Shown: positions 10,111-21,740 of the stretch, piece by piece
How the letters are laid out: each line of letters starts with the position of its first letter
How positions within the stretch are numbered: the first letter of the stretch is position 1
NCBI RefSeq assembly: GCF_964019755.1
Contig: NZ_OZ026469.1
Coordinates: 744,001 to 808,000 of the forward strand
Reading direction: 5' to 3'
From: Spiroplasma endosymbiont of Polydrusus cervinus
GTDB taxonomy: Bacteria > Bacillota_I > Bacilli_A > Mycoplasmatales > Mycoplasmataceae
DNA: 64,000 nt
Notes under the pieces: model-generated
The model's database searches: none
Seen by the model: the letters and a program-made list of their open reading frames with translations, nothing else
What the model was told of the DNA's origin: nothing
Translations under genes and position numbers: made by a program

Positions 10111-10137
10111 AAATAACCTTAATTGGTTATTTTTTTT
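10111..10137. terminator. Bidirectional terminator between the prophage arms
   Basis: Stem AATAACC/GGTTATT, 6-nt loop, followed by eight T on the plus strand and by A/T-rich sequence on the other. It separates convergent early (plus) and late (minus) operons. Confidence 0.75.
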
Positions 10138-10429
10138 AAATACTATCTGTTAATTTTCTAATAGAATCTTTTTGTGCTTGTTTTTTGTCGTTTACTTTAA
10201 CTTGTTTTTTAACGTTTTTAATTTGACCTGTTTTAAGGGCTAATTCTGTTGCATAATCGGGCCCTCGTAAATGTTTTTCGTGGGCAATAACAGCAGTTCT
10301 TAATTCTCTAATTTCTGCTTTATATTTTTTAACTTTTTTAGCAGATAAGCCTAGAATCCCAAGACTACCCATTCCACCAGCACCAGCTAATACAAGTAAA
10401 GTAATTACTAATTCATTACTAATTTCCAT
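10136..10429 (-). CDS. Holin-like single-TM prophage protein
   Basis: The 97-aa product has one membrane segment (about residues 5-27, ending AGGMGSLGILGLSA), then a basic helical tail with Lys-rich C-terminus. ATG follows AAAGGAAA. It is the last gene of the late operon, where holins are common. Mollicutes lack a cell wall, so a lysin would be unnecessary; none is seen. The holin assignment is inference from topology and position. Confidence 0.45.
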   Translation of the reverse strand: MEISNELVITLLVLAGAGGMGSLGILGLSAKKVKKYKAEIRELRTAVIAHEKHLRGPDYATELALKTGQIKNVKKQVKVNDKKQAQKDSIRKLTDSI

Positions 10430-10564
10430 TTTTATATTTCCTTTCTTATTCTTACTCAAACAGTGGCCATCTATTCTTTCGGAACAAAATAATTTATAAA
10501 TTAAGCTATATATAACCACCCAAAAATATCTACCACCCCTATATATAGTCTATTTTAATAAAAT

Positions 10565-11215
10565 TTAATTATTGGTTTCATAATTATTATTTATATTTAA
10601 TTTTTTATTATTTTCTTGCTTTTGTTTTTTAATATTTTCATCTTGTATATTTTTAAATATTTCTTCTGTTATACCATCTAAATTATTTCACTGTTTTGCT
10701 ATTCGTGGTTGAATAACACGCGGATTAATCCGACAATCTAAACAATATCTTAAATGGTCTTTTTTTCATTTTGATTTATCAATTCAAATAATAATTAAAG
10801 AAATTATTAAAGTAATTAAAGGTAAAATTGTAAATACTAATCCCATTTTAGATATTTTTAATCGTGGAATATCAATTTTCATATCTACTTTTGGTTTACT
10901 ACTAGCAACAAATATTCCTTGAATTCCATGGGTAAATAAAGGTGTTAATAAAATAGCGATTCCATTACCTCAATATTGACCATAATTATATCAATAAATT
11001 TTACCTTTAATTGCATCAATCATTCCATATTCTAATCAACAATTTAATGCTAAAAATATTAAAGTATAAAAACTAACTACTCAGCTACGAATTTTATATT
11101 TTCTTTCTCATTCTCTAATATCTTTATGAGTTCAATTATAAGTTGGAATAGGGTCTTTTTTAAATCAATTTCAAGGTAATGCACCCTTTAATCAAGTTGT
11201 TTTATCTTGTTTCAT
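10565..11215 (-). CDS. Multi-pass membrane protein of the prophage
   Basis: The 216-aa product starts with a Trp-rich cytoplasmic head (TGA-coded) and has about three or four hydrophobic segments (FYTLIFLALNCWLEY, GNGIAILLTPLF, GLVFTILPLITLIISLIII). Its tail is charged and Asn/Lys-rich. It sits among late genes, so it may be a virion membrane component or act in release. No family recognised. Confidence 0.55.
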
Positions 11216-11230
11216 TAATTAAAATCCTTT

Positions 11231-12406
11231 CTAATTTATTTTTTTTCTTTTAATTGTTAAATCTTTAATAACAATATTATTTGTGTCATTTGAAATTGAA
11301 CCATTTTGGTTAATTGTTATTCTTTTATAAGAATTATCTGCTAAAAATGTAAATATTGATTTTTGTGATATTGTTTCAAAATAATATGTTACAAATTTAT
11401 TAGCAGATGCATAATCTGTTATTGAAATTGATATTTTATAATAATATTTTGTTAAATAATAATCTGGAATTTTAAATGTTAATTTTTCGTTTGCTTTTGT
11501 ATAATTAATTAATTCTCAATCATTACCATTAATAGAAATATCACCACTATCTAGTAGTGAATTACCATTAATAGTTTTAATATTTGCTCCGCTTATTAAT
11601 TTATCTTGTTTAAAATCTGAAACTACAATTTCATCATTATCATTTTTAATGATAGTTTTATTATCAATCTTAATATCAGAACTTTTTTGGGATTTTCAAA
11701 CCCCGTTATCATAATAAATAGTATCTTTATCAAACGGAACAATAAGATTAATATATTCGTTATAATCAATTTTGCTATAATCAATAATTTCTGGATGAGT
11801 AATATTAATAGTATTATCGGTTTGTACTCGTTCTTTTAAATAAAATAATAAAGTTTCATAAAATGTTTTTTTCGTAATATATTTATATTCTTCTTCTCAA
11901 GGATGAGCATAATTCCCTAAATGATAATTATATGGTCTATCAACCGTTTTACTAGATATAATATCAATTATTTCACCAGCTAATTTTAAAGCATTTTTAA
12001 CATCTCTAGTAATATTTTCATTTGCTTCGGGGTCATTATTTTGTGAATAAGCAACTCCACCTTGCGAAAATGAAGCACTACCCGTTAAATCATTAACTCC
12101 TTTTGGTAAATATCAATTCATAACTGCTAATAAACAAGCAGATTGAATATAGCTTAATCATTTATCATATTCAATTAAACCAGTATTATCTTTTTTCACT
12201 CAGGGAAATAAATCTTTTTTATTAATCTTATCTGAAATTGTGCCACCTGATAATCTATCCATTCATAAACTAGTTTTTAAAATAGCATTATAAATTAAAT
12301 TATCATTATAAGCAGATTGCTTACGATCATTAATAGGTTGTCAAAGTTTACTTGCTTTAACACCTTCAACTGTTATAAATAACAAATTACTTAAATTATT
12401 TTCCAT
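11231..12406 (-). CDS. Phage fibre-like structural protein
   Basis: The 391-aa product has a globular N-terminal 190 residues. The C-terminal half contains INGNSLLDSGDISING, the INGxxLLxSGDI pattern common at the shaft-to-head junction of phage tail fibres and baseplate upper proteins, followed by a beta-rich 100-residue domain starting NDWELI. The start ATG overlaps the upstream gene by 11 nt. Receptor binding is inferred. Confidence 0.55.
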
Positions 12407-13313
12407 ATAAAACACCCCTTAATTGATTTCGATATTTATTTCTTAAATTAGATAGTTTATAACTATTAACTTTTCTTTGTACTTTTTTAATTTTTTTAAT
12501 AGTTTGATTAGTTTTATAAAACATACTTTTAACTGGTGTTTTATATAAATTCTTAATATTTTTAACATCGCTTTTTCGCTCTCGATACCATTTTTTATTA
12601 TTAATTTCACCAGCAAAATTGAAATTAAAGTGTCCAATCTTTAAATTATTAATAAACCTTTTAATTTGTTGTAATTTTTGAATATGTGGTAATGTTAATT
12701 TGATATTTTCTTTTGGATATTTTTCTTTTAATTCTTGTGGTAATCGTTTTTTAATATAATCTCTTAAATGACTAGGTAATCATTTTCTTAATCAATAACG
12801 CCAAAATAAAGTTCCAGCATTAGATGCTGCATTACTTAATAATTTTCAAATTTCAACTGGAACACTAGGATAAACATATGGACCATAAAAATTCGGGTAT
12901 TTTGCTGTTTTTGTATATATTAAAATAGTTAAATTGCCTGTTAAAGTTAACTTATTTGTTATATTAAACATACCACTATTAAGCCAACTACTATTTAAAG
13001 GTTGTCAATTAGTGTTTAGATAATTTTCTTTTTTAAATTGTTCTCTATTTTTAATATTGTTATCTTTTTCTAATTTACTTAATATTTGTTGAATTTCTTT
13101 TTTATGACCTTTTTTAATTAAATTTAAATAAGTAAACGGATTTAATCATTGATAAATATCTTCAACTTTATTTGTAATCTTTTGAAAAGAATTAGCATAA
13201 TATGAAGCAAACTTATTAACCTTATTAATTAAATTAACAAACTTATTTATTAAATATTTATTTCCTAAATTTTCTGCTAATAAAGTTAAAACTCGTAATA
13301 TTAATAAATTCAT
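12396..13313 (-). CDS. Late prophage protein of unknown function
   Basis: The 305-aa product has an N-terminal helical segment (LLILRVLTLLAENLG), many Lys/Asn, a central Tyr/Pro-rich patch (KYPNFYGPYVYPSVP) and a very basic C-terminus. It lies directly after the capsid gene, so a connector, tail or DNA-binding internal virion protein is possible. The last 11 nt overlap the fibre gene. No family recognised. Confidence 0.5.
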
Positions 13314-13326
13314 AATTACATATTAC

Positions 13327-14592
13327 TTATTTTGAATAAGTTAAATTAACGGTTTCACTATATTTATTAGGGTTAGCGGTTGCTAATGCACCAGTAGCTG
13401 TTATATTAGTAAATGTTGCATCACCATTTTGATAATTAGTGTTTTTTGCTTTAATTGCTGTTTCTAATTCAGAAACATTAGGAGTTTCTCCTGACATTAT
13501 AATTTTTCCTAAATTAGGTTGTGTAATTATTGTTCTAATATAATCAATAGGAACACGATAAGTTTTATTTAAGTTATTAATTGCTTGATTAATTTCTTCT
13601 TGTGTAGGTGTTTTTTCTAAAATAATTTTACATGTTTTTGGATATAAAATAGTTGGTGTTGCATATTGTACTTTACCAATTCATTTAGGGTTAGCAGTAT
13701 CATTATCTAAAACTTGTTGAATAGTATCCATATTAATTGGATATGCTCATACTTGTTTATTAATAAGTAAACCATTTATATTAGTAAAATTATAACCTTT
13801 ATCTCGGTTAACTTGTCCTTTTGTATATTTTTTTTCTAAATGAAAATTTTTTGATACCGGAATACCCATTGCGGTATTTTCATATAATTCACCATTAACC
13901 ATTGCTTTTAATTGAGCTTGTGAACCAATTACTTTTAAATAAGCCGGTGTTAATCCTAAATAGGCTCTTCGTCCTAAAACCATAAACATTTTATCGGTTG
14001 GCAAACCAAAATATAGATTACTAATTTGATTAGTTAATTCAATTAAAGTTTCATTTAATGTAAAGAATGCTTTATTTGCGTCATCTGCTTTTTCTGCTGT
14101 ATAACTACGAAATGGAATTACTTCATATTGATCATCTGCTAAACAATAATCATAAATAGCCTGAATTAATTCATATTCTAAATTAACAAATTTATTCTGG
14201 ACAACACTAGAAATAGCGTTAGCAATAACACCATTTTTAATATTTTGTTCTATTAATGCTAAATCAAAAGCCTCATTCATTAATTTTAAATTAAATCTTT
14301 TATCAATCGGAACTGGAATTCTTGTTAATCCCATAGTTTGAGTTGCTCCACCATTTGGTAATGCATAATCATCTTGTCATACCACACGATGAGTTAAATT
14401 ATATAATGCTTGTCCTGCATTAGGCAGTCAAGCAACTTGTTCGGCTGTTGCTGTTGCATATTGCATAATGCTTGCATATTCATTATATAAAGGTCCGCGC
14501 AATAAAGCATTAACCATATCAACATACGCTTTTTGGCCTGTTGTATTACCTTGTAATGTAAAAGGTACTTGTGGCAAATTAATTGTTGCCAT
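13327..14592 (-). CDS. Major capsid protein (probable)
   Basis: The 421-aa product has ATG after AAGGAGTG. It follows the scaffold-like gene by 15 nt, the usual scaffold-then-capsid order. A compact alpha/beta domain fills residues about 80-300 (IPVPIDKRFNLKL, LIELTNQISNLYFG, MFMVLGRRAYLG). The last 55 residues (from about SGETPNVSELETA to VNLTYSK) look like a separate small beta domain similar in style to Spiroplasma lipoprotein/spiralin repeats. The assignment rests on order, size and composition. Confidence 0.6.
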
Positions 14593-14607
14593 AATATTCA
14601 CTCCTTA

Positions 14608-15069
14608 TTATCTAAGGTTTTTAAGTGTATAATCAGTTAATTTTTTAATTTCTTCCGGAGTATATGCTCCTTTTTCTTTAATAGTTTCAATTTCATCATT
14701 CTTATTTTCAACCGAATTTTCAATCATTTCTTTAATAAAATTAGTTGGTGAAACTGATGGTTGTTCTTGCACAAACAAATCAGGTTTTAATTCTTTTAAA
14801 GTTTGCATTTTTTCAGATAAAGAATTACCACTAACTTTATCTAAATTAGTTTTAATATCTTCAATTTTAGTAGATGGAACATCTTTAAAAGCCTTTAATT
14901 CATCTAATTCATTAGATAATTTAATAAAGTCTTCTTTTGAAATAACATCTTCGCGTTTTTGCACACTTTCTCTAATTTGCTTTGCTTCATTATTAAACTG
15001 ATTTAAGATATTTTCTGCAATCTCTTCACTTAAACCTTGTTCGATTAATTGTTCTTTTGTAAGTGCCAT
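14608..15069 (-). CDS. Scaffold-like prophage protein
   Basis: The 153-aa product is acidic, Gln/Glu/Lys-rich and almost entirely helical, starting MALTKEQLIEQGLS after GAGGAG. It has the composition of phage scaffolding proteins, including an N-terminal LTKEQLxEQG helix and a charged coiled coil. It precedes the capsid gene. The promoter of this part of the late arm is probably within 15070-15330. Confidence 0.6.
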   Translation of the reverse strand: MALTKEQLIEQGLSEEIAENILNQFNNEAKQIRESVQKREDVISKEDFIKLSNELDELKAFKDVPSTKIEDIKTNLDKVSGNSLSEKMQTLKELKPDLFVQEQPSVSPTNFIKEMIENSVENKNDEIETIKEKGAYTPEEIKKLTDYTLKNLR

Positions 15070-15295
15070 TTTTATAAACTCCTCTTTTTTTATCCTTGTC
15101 AGATTAACAATTCAGCGTAACTCTTTTTTACGGAAAAAGATTAAACCTATAAATTAATTATATATCAATAGTTTATAAATACAATACTTTTTATAAACTA
15201 ATACTAAACTTAATATATTTTATTATTAATTTAGCGGTTAAAAAACGTAATAGGAATTATTTGGAAAGATAAATTTATTAAAATAAGTGATAATT

Positions 15296-15324
15296 TTGCT
15301 TGTATATATATATATATATATAAT
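15296..15324 (+). promoter_or_regulatory. Promoter with (TA)n spacer
   Basis: TTGCTT (-35) and TATAAT (-10, 15319-15324) are exactly 17 bp apart. The spacer is almost wholly a TA dinucleotide tract (15303-15322). Gain or loss of one TA unit would shift the spacer to 19 or 15 bp. The downstream gene encodes a secreted protein and starts 54 nt later. Confidence 0.6.
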
Positions 15325-15377
15325 GAAATTAAATCTTGATAAAAAGTTTAGAGATTAAGAAACGGAGAAAAACAAGT

Positions 15378-16631
15378 ATGAAAAAATTACTTAGTTTATT
15401 AAGTGTATTAACTATTAGTGGACCTGCTGTACCAACAATAATTGCTGCTAGTCCTTATCAAAAAGAAGAAAAAATTAATCTAGAAAATAGTAAAATTAAT
15501 TCTTTACAAAAAAATAATTTAGGAAATTTAAAAAGAAGCAAAAAAAGTATTGACGATGATTTTTATATTGAAAAAATAGAAAAATTATTGGGTTATAATA
15601 TTTATTTTGTATGTTTTAATGAAAAAAATTATGATGAACTTTATTTAGGAACTGTAAATGCCGGGGCATTTGTTTATAATTTAAAAGAAAATAATATAAC
15701 AAAAATTGATGGAATACCAAATACAAATGTTTGGTCAATTACTTTTAATAAAATTAATAATGATATGTATTTTGCTACAGATAAAGGATTTTATTTATTA
15801 AAATCAAATGAACAAAATGCAACAAAAATTGATGGAACAGAAGGAAGTGTTCGTTGAATTGTTACAGATATCAACAACGTTTGTTATTTTTCTATTTATT
15901 CAAGAGGGTTATTTAAATGGGAAAATAATGTATTAACAAGATATAATAATGTTAATATTGATATTGTTGCCCTAGCAATTGATAGAGATGATAATTTGTA
16001 TTTAGGTTTTTTAAGTGCTAATAAAGTGTTTATTATTAAAAAGGGTGAAACAATTGCTCTGTCGCTTGATATTCCTGCGCAAGGTGTATGATTTATATGA
16101 TTTAATAATAAAGATAATTCTGTTTATATCGGTGGAACCAATAATATTTATATATTAAAAGATTTAAAAATTATTAAACATATTAGTTGTAATGGAAGTG
16201 TTATTTCAATTTCAGTTAATTCAAATAATAAAATTTATTTTTCAGTTTGAGGAGAAAATAACGATAATAAAGCAGGTGGTTTTATATTTAATCAAGAAAA
16301 AAATAATATAACAAAAATAACTAAAATACCTGTGTCAAGATCAATAACTGTAGATGATAATGATAATGTGTATTTTGGAACAAGTCTTGTAAGTTCAGGA
16401 GTTTATATATATAAAGATTTAAGATCTATAATAAATAAAAATAAAATTCAAATTAATAAACTTAAGACAGCACTAGAGATTTGTAGAAAGGAATTTAAAA
16501 AAATTCCTGTTAAATATGTTTCATTAGACCAAGATCAATTTTTAAAAAGTATAAATAAAACAATAGAAAATACTGAAAAAAAACAAAATTCATATGAAAC
16601 ACAAATTAATATTGATATTAGAAATAATTAA
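15378..16631 (+). CDS. Secreted beta-propeller-like surface protein (moron)
   Basis: The 417-aa product starts at MKKLLSLLSVLTISG after CGGAGAAAAA, with a typical Spiroplasma signal peptide ending around TIIAASPYQKEE. It has no lipobox Cys, so it is secreted or membrane-anchored only by the signal. Residues about 70-360 contain repeated blades, each with an xYxGT/xYFAT strand (LYLGTVNAGAFVYNL, MYFATDKGFYLL, VYIGGTNNIYIL, VYFGTSL), as in seven-bladed propeller proteins. A basic coiled coil closes the protein. It is on the opposite strand to the late genes and has its own promoter and terminator, as morons do. Ligand unknown. Confidence 0.65.
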
Positions 16632-16673
16632 TTTAATAGTAATAAGTAAATTAAAACAATTATTAAACATAAA

Positions 16674-16708
16674 TAAATGAAAATAAGCAAATTTTATTTT
16701 CATTTTTA
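16674..16708 (+). terminator. Terminator after the propeller gene
   Basis: Stem ATGAAAATAA/TTATTTTCAT with a short loop, followed by a T run. Confidence 0.7.
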
Positions 16709-16751
16709 ATTAAATTATCAAACACAACTATATAAAAAAGAAAGGATAAAT

Positions 16752-17210
16752 ATGAAAAAAATATTAAGTATTTTAGCAGCAATCACTTTAATTGGAACAA
16801 GCACAACAAGTTTAGTTTCTTGTGATAAAGTTACTAACGGAGAAAATAAAAAAGATAGCAAAAAAGAACCTAATTTTAAACCAGAACTACCACCAGAGAA
16901 TGGTAATTGAAAATTAATTGATAAAAATAATTCAATTAATAATGATAAATTTGATAATGAATTTAGTGAAGAAAATGATAAATGATATCTATTTAATAAT
17001 AAAAATGATTTATATCTTAATTATTTAGTAAAAAATAACGGTAATATAAAAAGGTTCAAAAATAATATTTGAACTCTTAATACATATAATAATGATTATG
17101 CATATTTTAACACAGCAAATATAAAATCAATTTATCGATGAGATAGTAACGGTAAGCCTGAAAAACCAACAATAAACAAAGATACTGGTGAAGTTATTGA
17201 TTGAAAATAA
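16752..17210 (+). CDS. Prophage lipoprotein sharing its C-terminus with the tail protein
   Basis: The 152-aa product has a lipoprotein signal MKKILSILAAITLIG with lipobox LVSC (Cys24). A charged Pro-rich linker follows, then a 100-residue domain beginning NWKLIDKNN. That domain is encoded by a 314-bp segment repeated in reverse at 17551-17864, the 3' end of the minus-strand tail gene, with a single base difference that I could see. The lipoprotein would display on the cell surface the domain carried by the virion tail protein. A role in superinfection exclusion or adhesion is inference. Confidence 0.75.
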
Positions 17211-17216
17211 ACAAAA
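16903..17216 (+). repeat. 314-bp inverted repeat, left copy
   Basis: Equal in length and all but identical to the reverse complement of 17551-17864. The one mismatch seen is ACT against GCT, near the 3' end. It encodes the C-terminal domain of the lipoprotein. Confidence 0.9.
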
Positions 17217-17485
17217 AAAATAATTTTCTTATTACTAAAATTTATAATATAATTCAATAAAATCAATTAATAATTTTTTTATATTCTATTTTTGTATTAT
17301 ACAAGAATATTTTTAATTTTTAAATTATTAATTAATAATTATACTATTTTAAATTAGAAAATTAATTTATATAAGATTATTTTAATTTTGTATAAAATAT
17401 TTGCTGACATTAAAAATCTAATAAAATCAATTTTTTTATAAAAATTATAAATAAAAATAAATAAATAAATTAAAAAAAATTATTA

Positions 17486-17512
17486 AAAAACCTAATTAAT
17501 TAGATTTTTTTT
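17486..17512 (+). terminator. Terminator between convergent prophage genes
   Basis: Palindrome CTAATTAATTAG followed by eight T on the plus strand, about 275 nt after the lipoprotein stop. The intervening 17211-17485 is extremely AT-rich and I see no gene in it. Confidence 0.55.
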
Positions 17513-17530
17513 GCGTTATTAAGTAAAGTA

Positions 17531-17556
17531 AAAGAAACCAAATTGGTTTCTTTTGT
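17531..17556 (-). terminator. Terminator of the tail gene
   Basis: Stem AAAGAAACC/GGTTTCTTT with AAATT loop directly after the tail gene stop. Confidence 0.7.
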
Positions 17557-17864
17557 TTATTTTCAATCAATAACTTCACCAGCATCTTTGTTTATTGTTG
17601 GTTTTTCAGGCTTACCGTTACTATCTCATCGATAAATTGATTTTATATTTGCTGTGTTAAAATATGCATAATCATTATTATATGTATTAAGAGTTCAAAT
17701 ATTATTTTTGAACCTTTTTATATTACCGTTATTTTTTACTAAATAATTAAGATATAAATCATTTTTATTATTAAATAGATATCATTTATCATTTTCTTCA
17801 CTAAATTCATTATCAAATTTATCATTATTAATTGAATTATTTTTATCAATTAATTTTCAATTAC
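17551..17864 (-). repeat. 314-bp inverted repeat, right copy
   Basis: Reverse-complement partner of 16903-17216. It encodes the last 100 residues of the tail-protein gene. Confidence 0.9.
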
Positions 17865-20074
17865 TTTGATTTGATGGTTTTGGTGGCAAAACATATTGTG
17901 GATAATTAAAGGTTGGTATTTCATAATCATGTGGTAATAAGAAACTAGTTTTATAATTAGTTGTCATATCGCGTAAATAATTATTTAAGGTACTTTTTGT
18001 TTTACCTCTGAAACTCCATACTGATAATCGTAAATAATCTTCTTCATTATTTGTATATGGGTTATCAGCATAAAAGATAATTTCAAAATTTCCTTTATAT
18101 AATGCTTGTATTGAAAACATATCAATAATATAACTACAATTTGTTCCATCAGGTGTTTGTAAGAATTCACAATCATTATCTTCTTCACTACCACTAACTG
18201 GTGTTTGAGCATCTACTGCTCTTGTACATTCATTAATTAAATAAACTCGATTAGTTTTTTGATTTAATTGTTTTAAATTATATGTTGAATATACTAATTA
18301 ACTTGTTGGTGAACCATCTTTAGTTAAAATAGTACCTTGTATTTTATCTGTTAATAAAGTATTAAAACCAAAACTAGTAGCATTTGCACCAAAAATAGCA
18401 CCAGCTTTATCATTCCCTTGTTCTCTAAATATTTTAAATGGTAAATAACCATTACCTTTTGCCTCACCACTTCAAAAAGCATCATTATAAAAACTATAAA
18501 CATTAGCACTCATAAAACCATTAAGTCATTGAAAATTAGGTCATGATTTTTCATTTTGATTAATTACTCAACCCCAGGGAATACCAAAAGAAATAAAGTT
18601 TAAAAATTTACCAATCCCACCAAGTATCGTAAAAGGATTAAAAACTAATTTTTGTGTATAGTTTAAAGGTAATATTGTAAATTTGACGATTAATAAAATT
18701 ATTCATATTTAAAATATCTCAAACATTACATGCACCCATTTTATTATATTCAATTTGAACACTACCAACAGTATTACCAAATTCATCTTTTCTTCTAAAA
18801 TATGATGATGCTTGGGTACTAATTATATTATCAACTGTACCACCGTTTGTTTTTATTTTGTTTGGTGGTGTTATTTTTCAATATTTAGACCAGTAAAATT
18901 CAGAATTATTATATTCTTCATTAACATATCTACCAACAGTAGGATTAGTTACTGATGTAGTAGCGGGGTCTGTTATAACAATACCCTCACTATTTTTTTG
19001 TTTTCAAAAGTCATACCTACTTTCCATATCTTTTTTTCAACTTTCATAACCAGTTATCATTGTTGGTTGAATACTTTGAATGTTATATCAACTTACTTCT
19101 GGTGAAGCATAAGTGTTTATTTTATCGGGTGGACAAGGATACATGTTATACATTAATAAATCGCGTGAATTCATTACTTTTTGATTAAATTGACTAACAG
19201 ATAAACCACTATTACTAATTTTGTCATTAATACTTGAAAATGTAATTTCTTGTCATAAAAAACTACCATCATAAGGCGAATAATAATTAATAACATTTGA
19301 GGGATATAATCACTGTCTATCTTGAGGTGCAGAATTAATATTACCACCACCAATATTTAATCCACGGTCATTAAATACAGTATAAAAATTATAATAATCA
19401 TTAATATTTAATTTATTTACATCTTCATCTAAAATTAATAAAGTATATTGTCTTTCAGTTGATTGTTGAGTAAATACTTGTTCAAACTTTGCTTCACCAA
19501 ATTGAATTGAACTTCTATCATCAATCATATAAGCATCTCAATATTTACCAACTTTAACCTCTTTTGTATAAAAGTTATCGGCTTTATTATCATTATTAAT
19601 AAAATAACTTAATTTATATTGCTTTAAGTATTCTAACATTCTATTAATATCATAAATGTTTTCACCATCAATTAATTTTCAATAAACATTGCTATTTTCA
19701 TCTTTTAATTTTATTGCAAAAGGTGTTTCGTTATTGGCTCATATTGTTGAATTAATTGGTTGTTTACTAAAATCATCAATCGTTAAGATATTAATTTCTT
19801 CACCTTTATCTTTTTGAACTATTTTTAAACTATCTTGTCATTGAGCAATAGTGCTTTCCATATTATCAAATATTCTTGAATAACTACCATAATCACTTGG
19901 CTTTTCATTATTAGGTTTTCAACCTGTTTCAGTATCAGGTATATATGAACTATAAACATTAAATGGAAATACCATTCAATGTCTGTTATCTTTTATGTTT
20001 TCTCTGATATCTATTAAAGTATCGTGGGCTTGTCTTCTTAATTCTTCTATAATCCCTGGGTTAATTCTACTCAT
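17557..20074 (-). pseudogene. Large tail/virion protein gene, broken
   Basis: ATG after AAAGGAG, 3 nt from the portal stop. About 839 codons would be expected. The N-terminal part reads MSRINPGIIEELRRQ and continues cleanly for 450 codons with many TGA-coded Trp. Near 18660-18690 the frame shifts by one base: the upstream part ends around NMNNFINRQIYN and the downstream part resumes at LPLNYTQKLVFN. A TAA at 18298-18300 also interrupts the frame. The C-terminal domain (NWKLIDKNN on) is the one shared with the moron lipoprotein, so it may be exchangeable and receptor-facing. Position after the portal gene suggests a tail or connector protein. Sequencing error cannot be excluded for either lesion. 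Confidence 0.65.
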
Positions 20075-20077
20075 TTG

Positions 20078-21469
20078 TTAATTCTCCTTTATTTCTGTTC
20101 TACCTTGTAAGGCATTTTGATTATTACCAGTTTCATCATATTCCATTAATTTATTATTATGTTCGATTTCTTTTGTGTCTATTTTTTCTCAGTATTTTTC
20201 AATTTTTTCATAATATTTAGTTGCTTCTAATTCATCAACATTATCATATTCAGTTATTGCTCTTATTGGCTCCATTGTGCGATTATCTAATCTAGTAGTA
20301 ATTAATTCATTTTGTCGCATTTGGTCTACTAAACTAGCACTAACAAAATCAAACCCATAAGGGCGTTCACCATTCCCATCTCATAAACCGTAATATTTTA
20401 AAACAACATCAAACATTTTTGTATAATATTGTTTACGATATGCCTGTAAATATGCTTGTTTTTCTAAATCTTTTGTTTTAGTTAATAATGATTGTGTTTT
20501 ATTTTGGTCATTATCTGATTTATCCCCAAATGGACTAGAAAAATGACAGGCTAAATATACTTGTTCAATAATTGATTTTTGGTCTTCTGTATATGTTTCT
20601 AAGGTTGGTGTCCCTTGTACTACTTGTAAAGATTGTGATAATTGACCATCTACTGTTGATGAACTTGATTGAACAAAAATATCATCAAATACATCTTGTA
20701 ATGCTTTTTTATTACCGTTGTTATAGGCATTCATTAAACTTTCATCTAATTGACCATATCAATGGGTACGATTTGCTCATCTTTCTTTTGATTTAATATT
20801 AAAACTATCTTCTAAATAAAATTGTAATTTATAACAATTTGTCATAGTAGGTCAAGGATTTAAAGTAGTTGATGTTGATAAGAATAATGGATTGGGCTCA
20901 TTAATCATTTCTCAAAAAGGTACAATACCTAATTTGTTTTTAAATTCTTGTATTAATACAGGTCTAACATTATCTTCAATTTGTGTTTTGCTTTGTCCAA
21001 CAACTATTTCGTTATTTTTTGGCCAACCTTTAATAACTATTTTATCTTTGGTACAAATTAAATTTAAAATAAATTCACTGTCTGATTGGTGATAATTTAA
21101 TCAAATATCAGCACCTTGTTCAATTTCGTTTATTTTACTTACACGAGATGTAAAGTTAAAAGGGTTAATTCATAAATCAATATTTCCATCACTAGTTTCT
21201 AATAAACCAAAAATAGTTTTACCCATTAAACTTGCTGTTAATTCATTTTTATCTAATTTTTCTTTTATTTTATAAGTTTCATATCATCAGTTTAATTTTT
21301 CTAAAATGTCTTTACGATGCGATTTAAATAAAATATCTTTACCATTTATTAATCGCATTTGATGGCGAGCAATAATATTTGCTAAATTAATTGTTCAATC
21401 ATAGTTATAAAATTTTAAAACACTATTAATATCATTTAAGTTTGGTAAACTGGGGAAAGTATTATTCAT
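20078..21469 (-). CDS. Phage portal protein (probable)
   Basis: The 463-aa product lies directly downstream of terL and the small gene below. The N-terminus has the alpha-rich pattern of portals (RHQMRLINGKDILF, LNWWYETY, ELTASLMGKTIFGLL), with a beta-rich wing in the middle and a C-terminal helical, Gln/Asn-rich crown region. The frame is intact with several TGA-coded Trp. Portal identity is inferred from order, length and secondary-structure pattern. Confidence 0.6.
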
Positions 21470-21740
21470 GATTATTTTGCTCCTTTAATTTTAAGATAAG
21501 TGCATAATTAATAATATTTACTGTTAATAAATTTGGCTCATTTGCTAAAACTTGTACACATACTTTAATTTTTTGATATTTTTTAATATATTCGTTATAT
21601 AAACTTAATTTACATATTGCGATATTATCTTTTTTTAATTCTTGACAAAGTCTTTTTTTAACTTGTCCACAAACAGACATATAAGGTCTTTTTGCATTTA
21701 ATACACGCTCATCATGTATTACATAAATATCTTTTTTCAT
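21462..21740 (-). CDS. Small basic protein between terL and portal
   Basis: The 92-aa product uses the ATG at 21740 behind GGGAGTGA. An upstream in-frame ATG lies inside terL. It is Lys-rich with four Cys. It overlaps the terL stop and the portal start by a few bases, as in packed phage operons. No family recognised. Confidence 0.5.
   Translation of the reverse strand: MKKDIYVIHDERVLNAKRPYMSVCGQVKKRLCQELKKDNIAICKLSLYNEYIKKYQKIKVCVQVLANEPNLLTVNIINYALILKLKEQNNHE

Noticed and set aside
10430-10564. Small gene or RNA between the holin-like and membrane-protein genes
   Set aside because: 135 bp of AT-rich sequence with weak hairpins only; nothing that can be supported.
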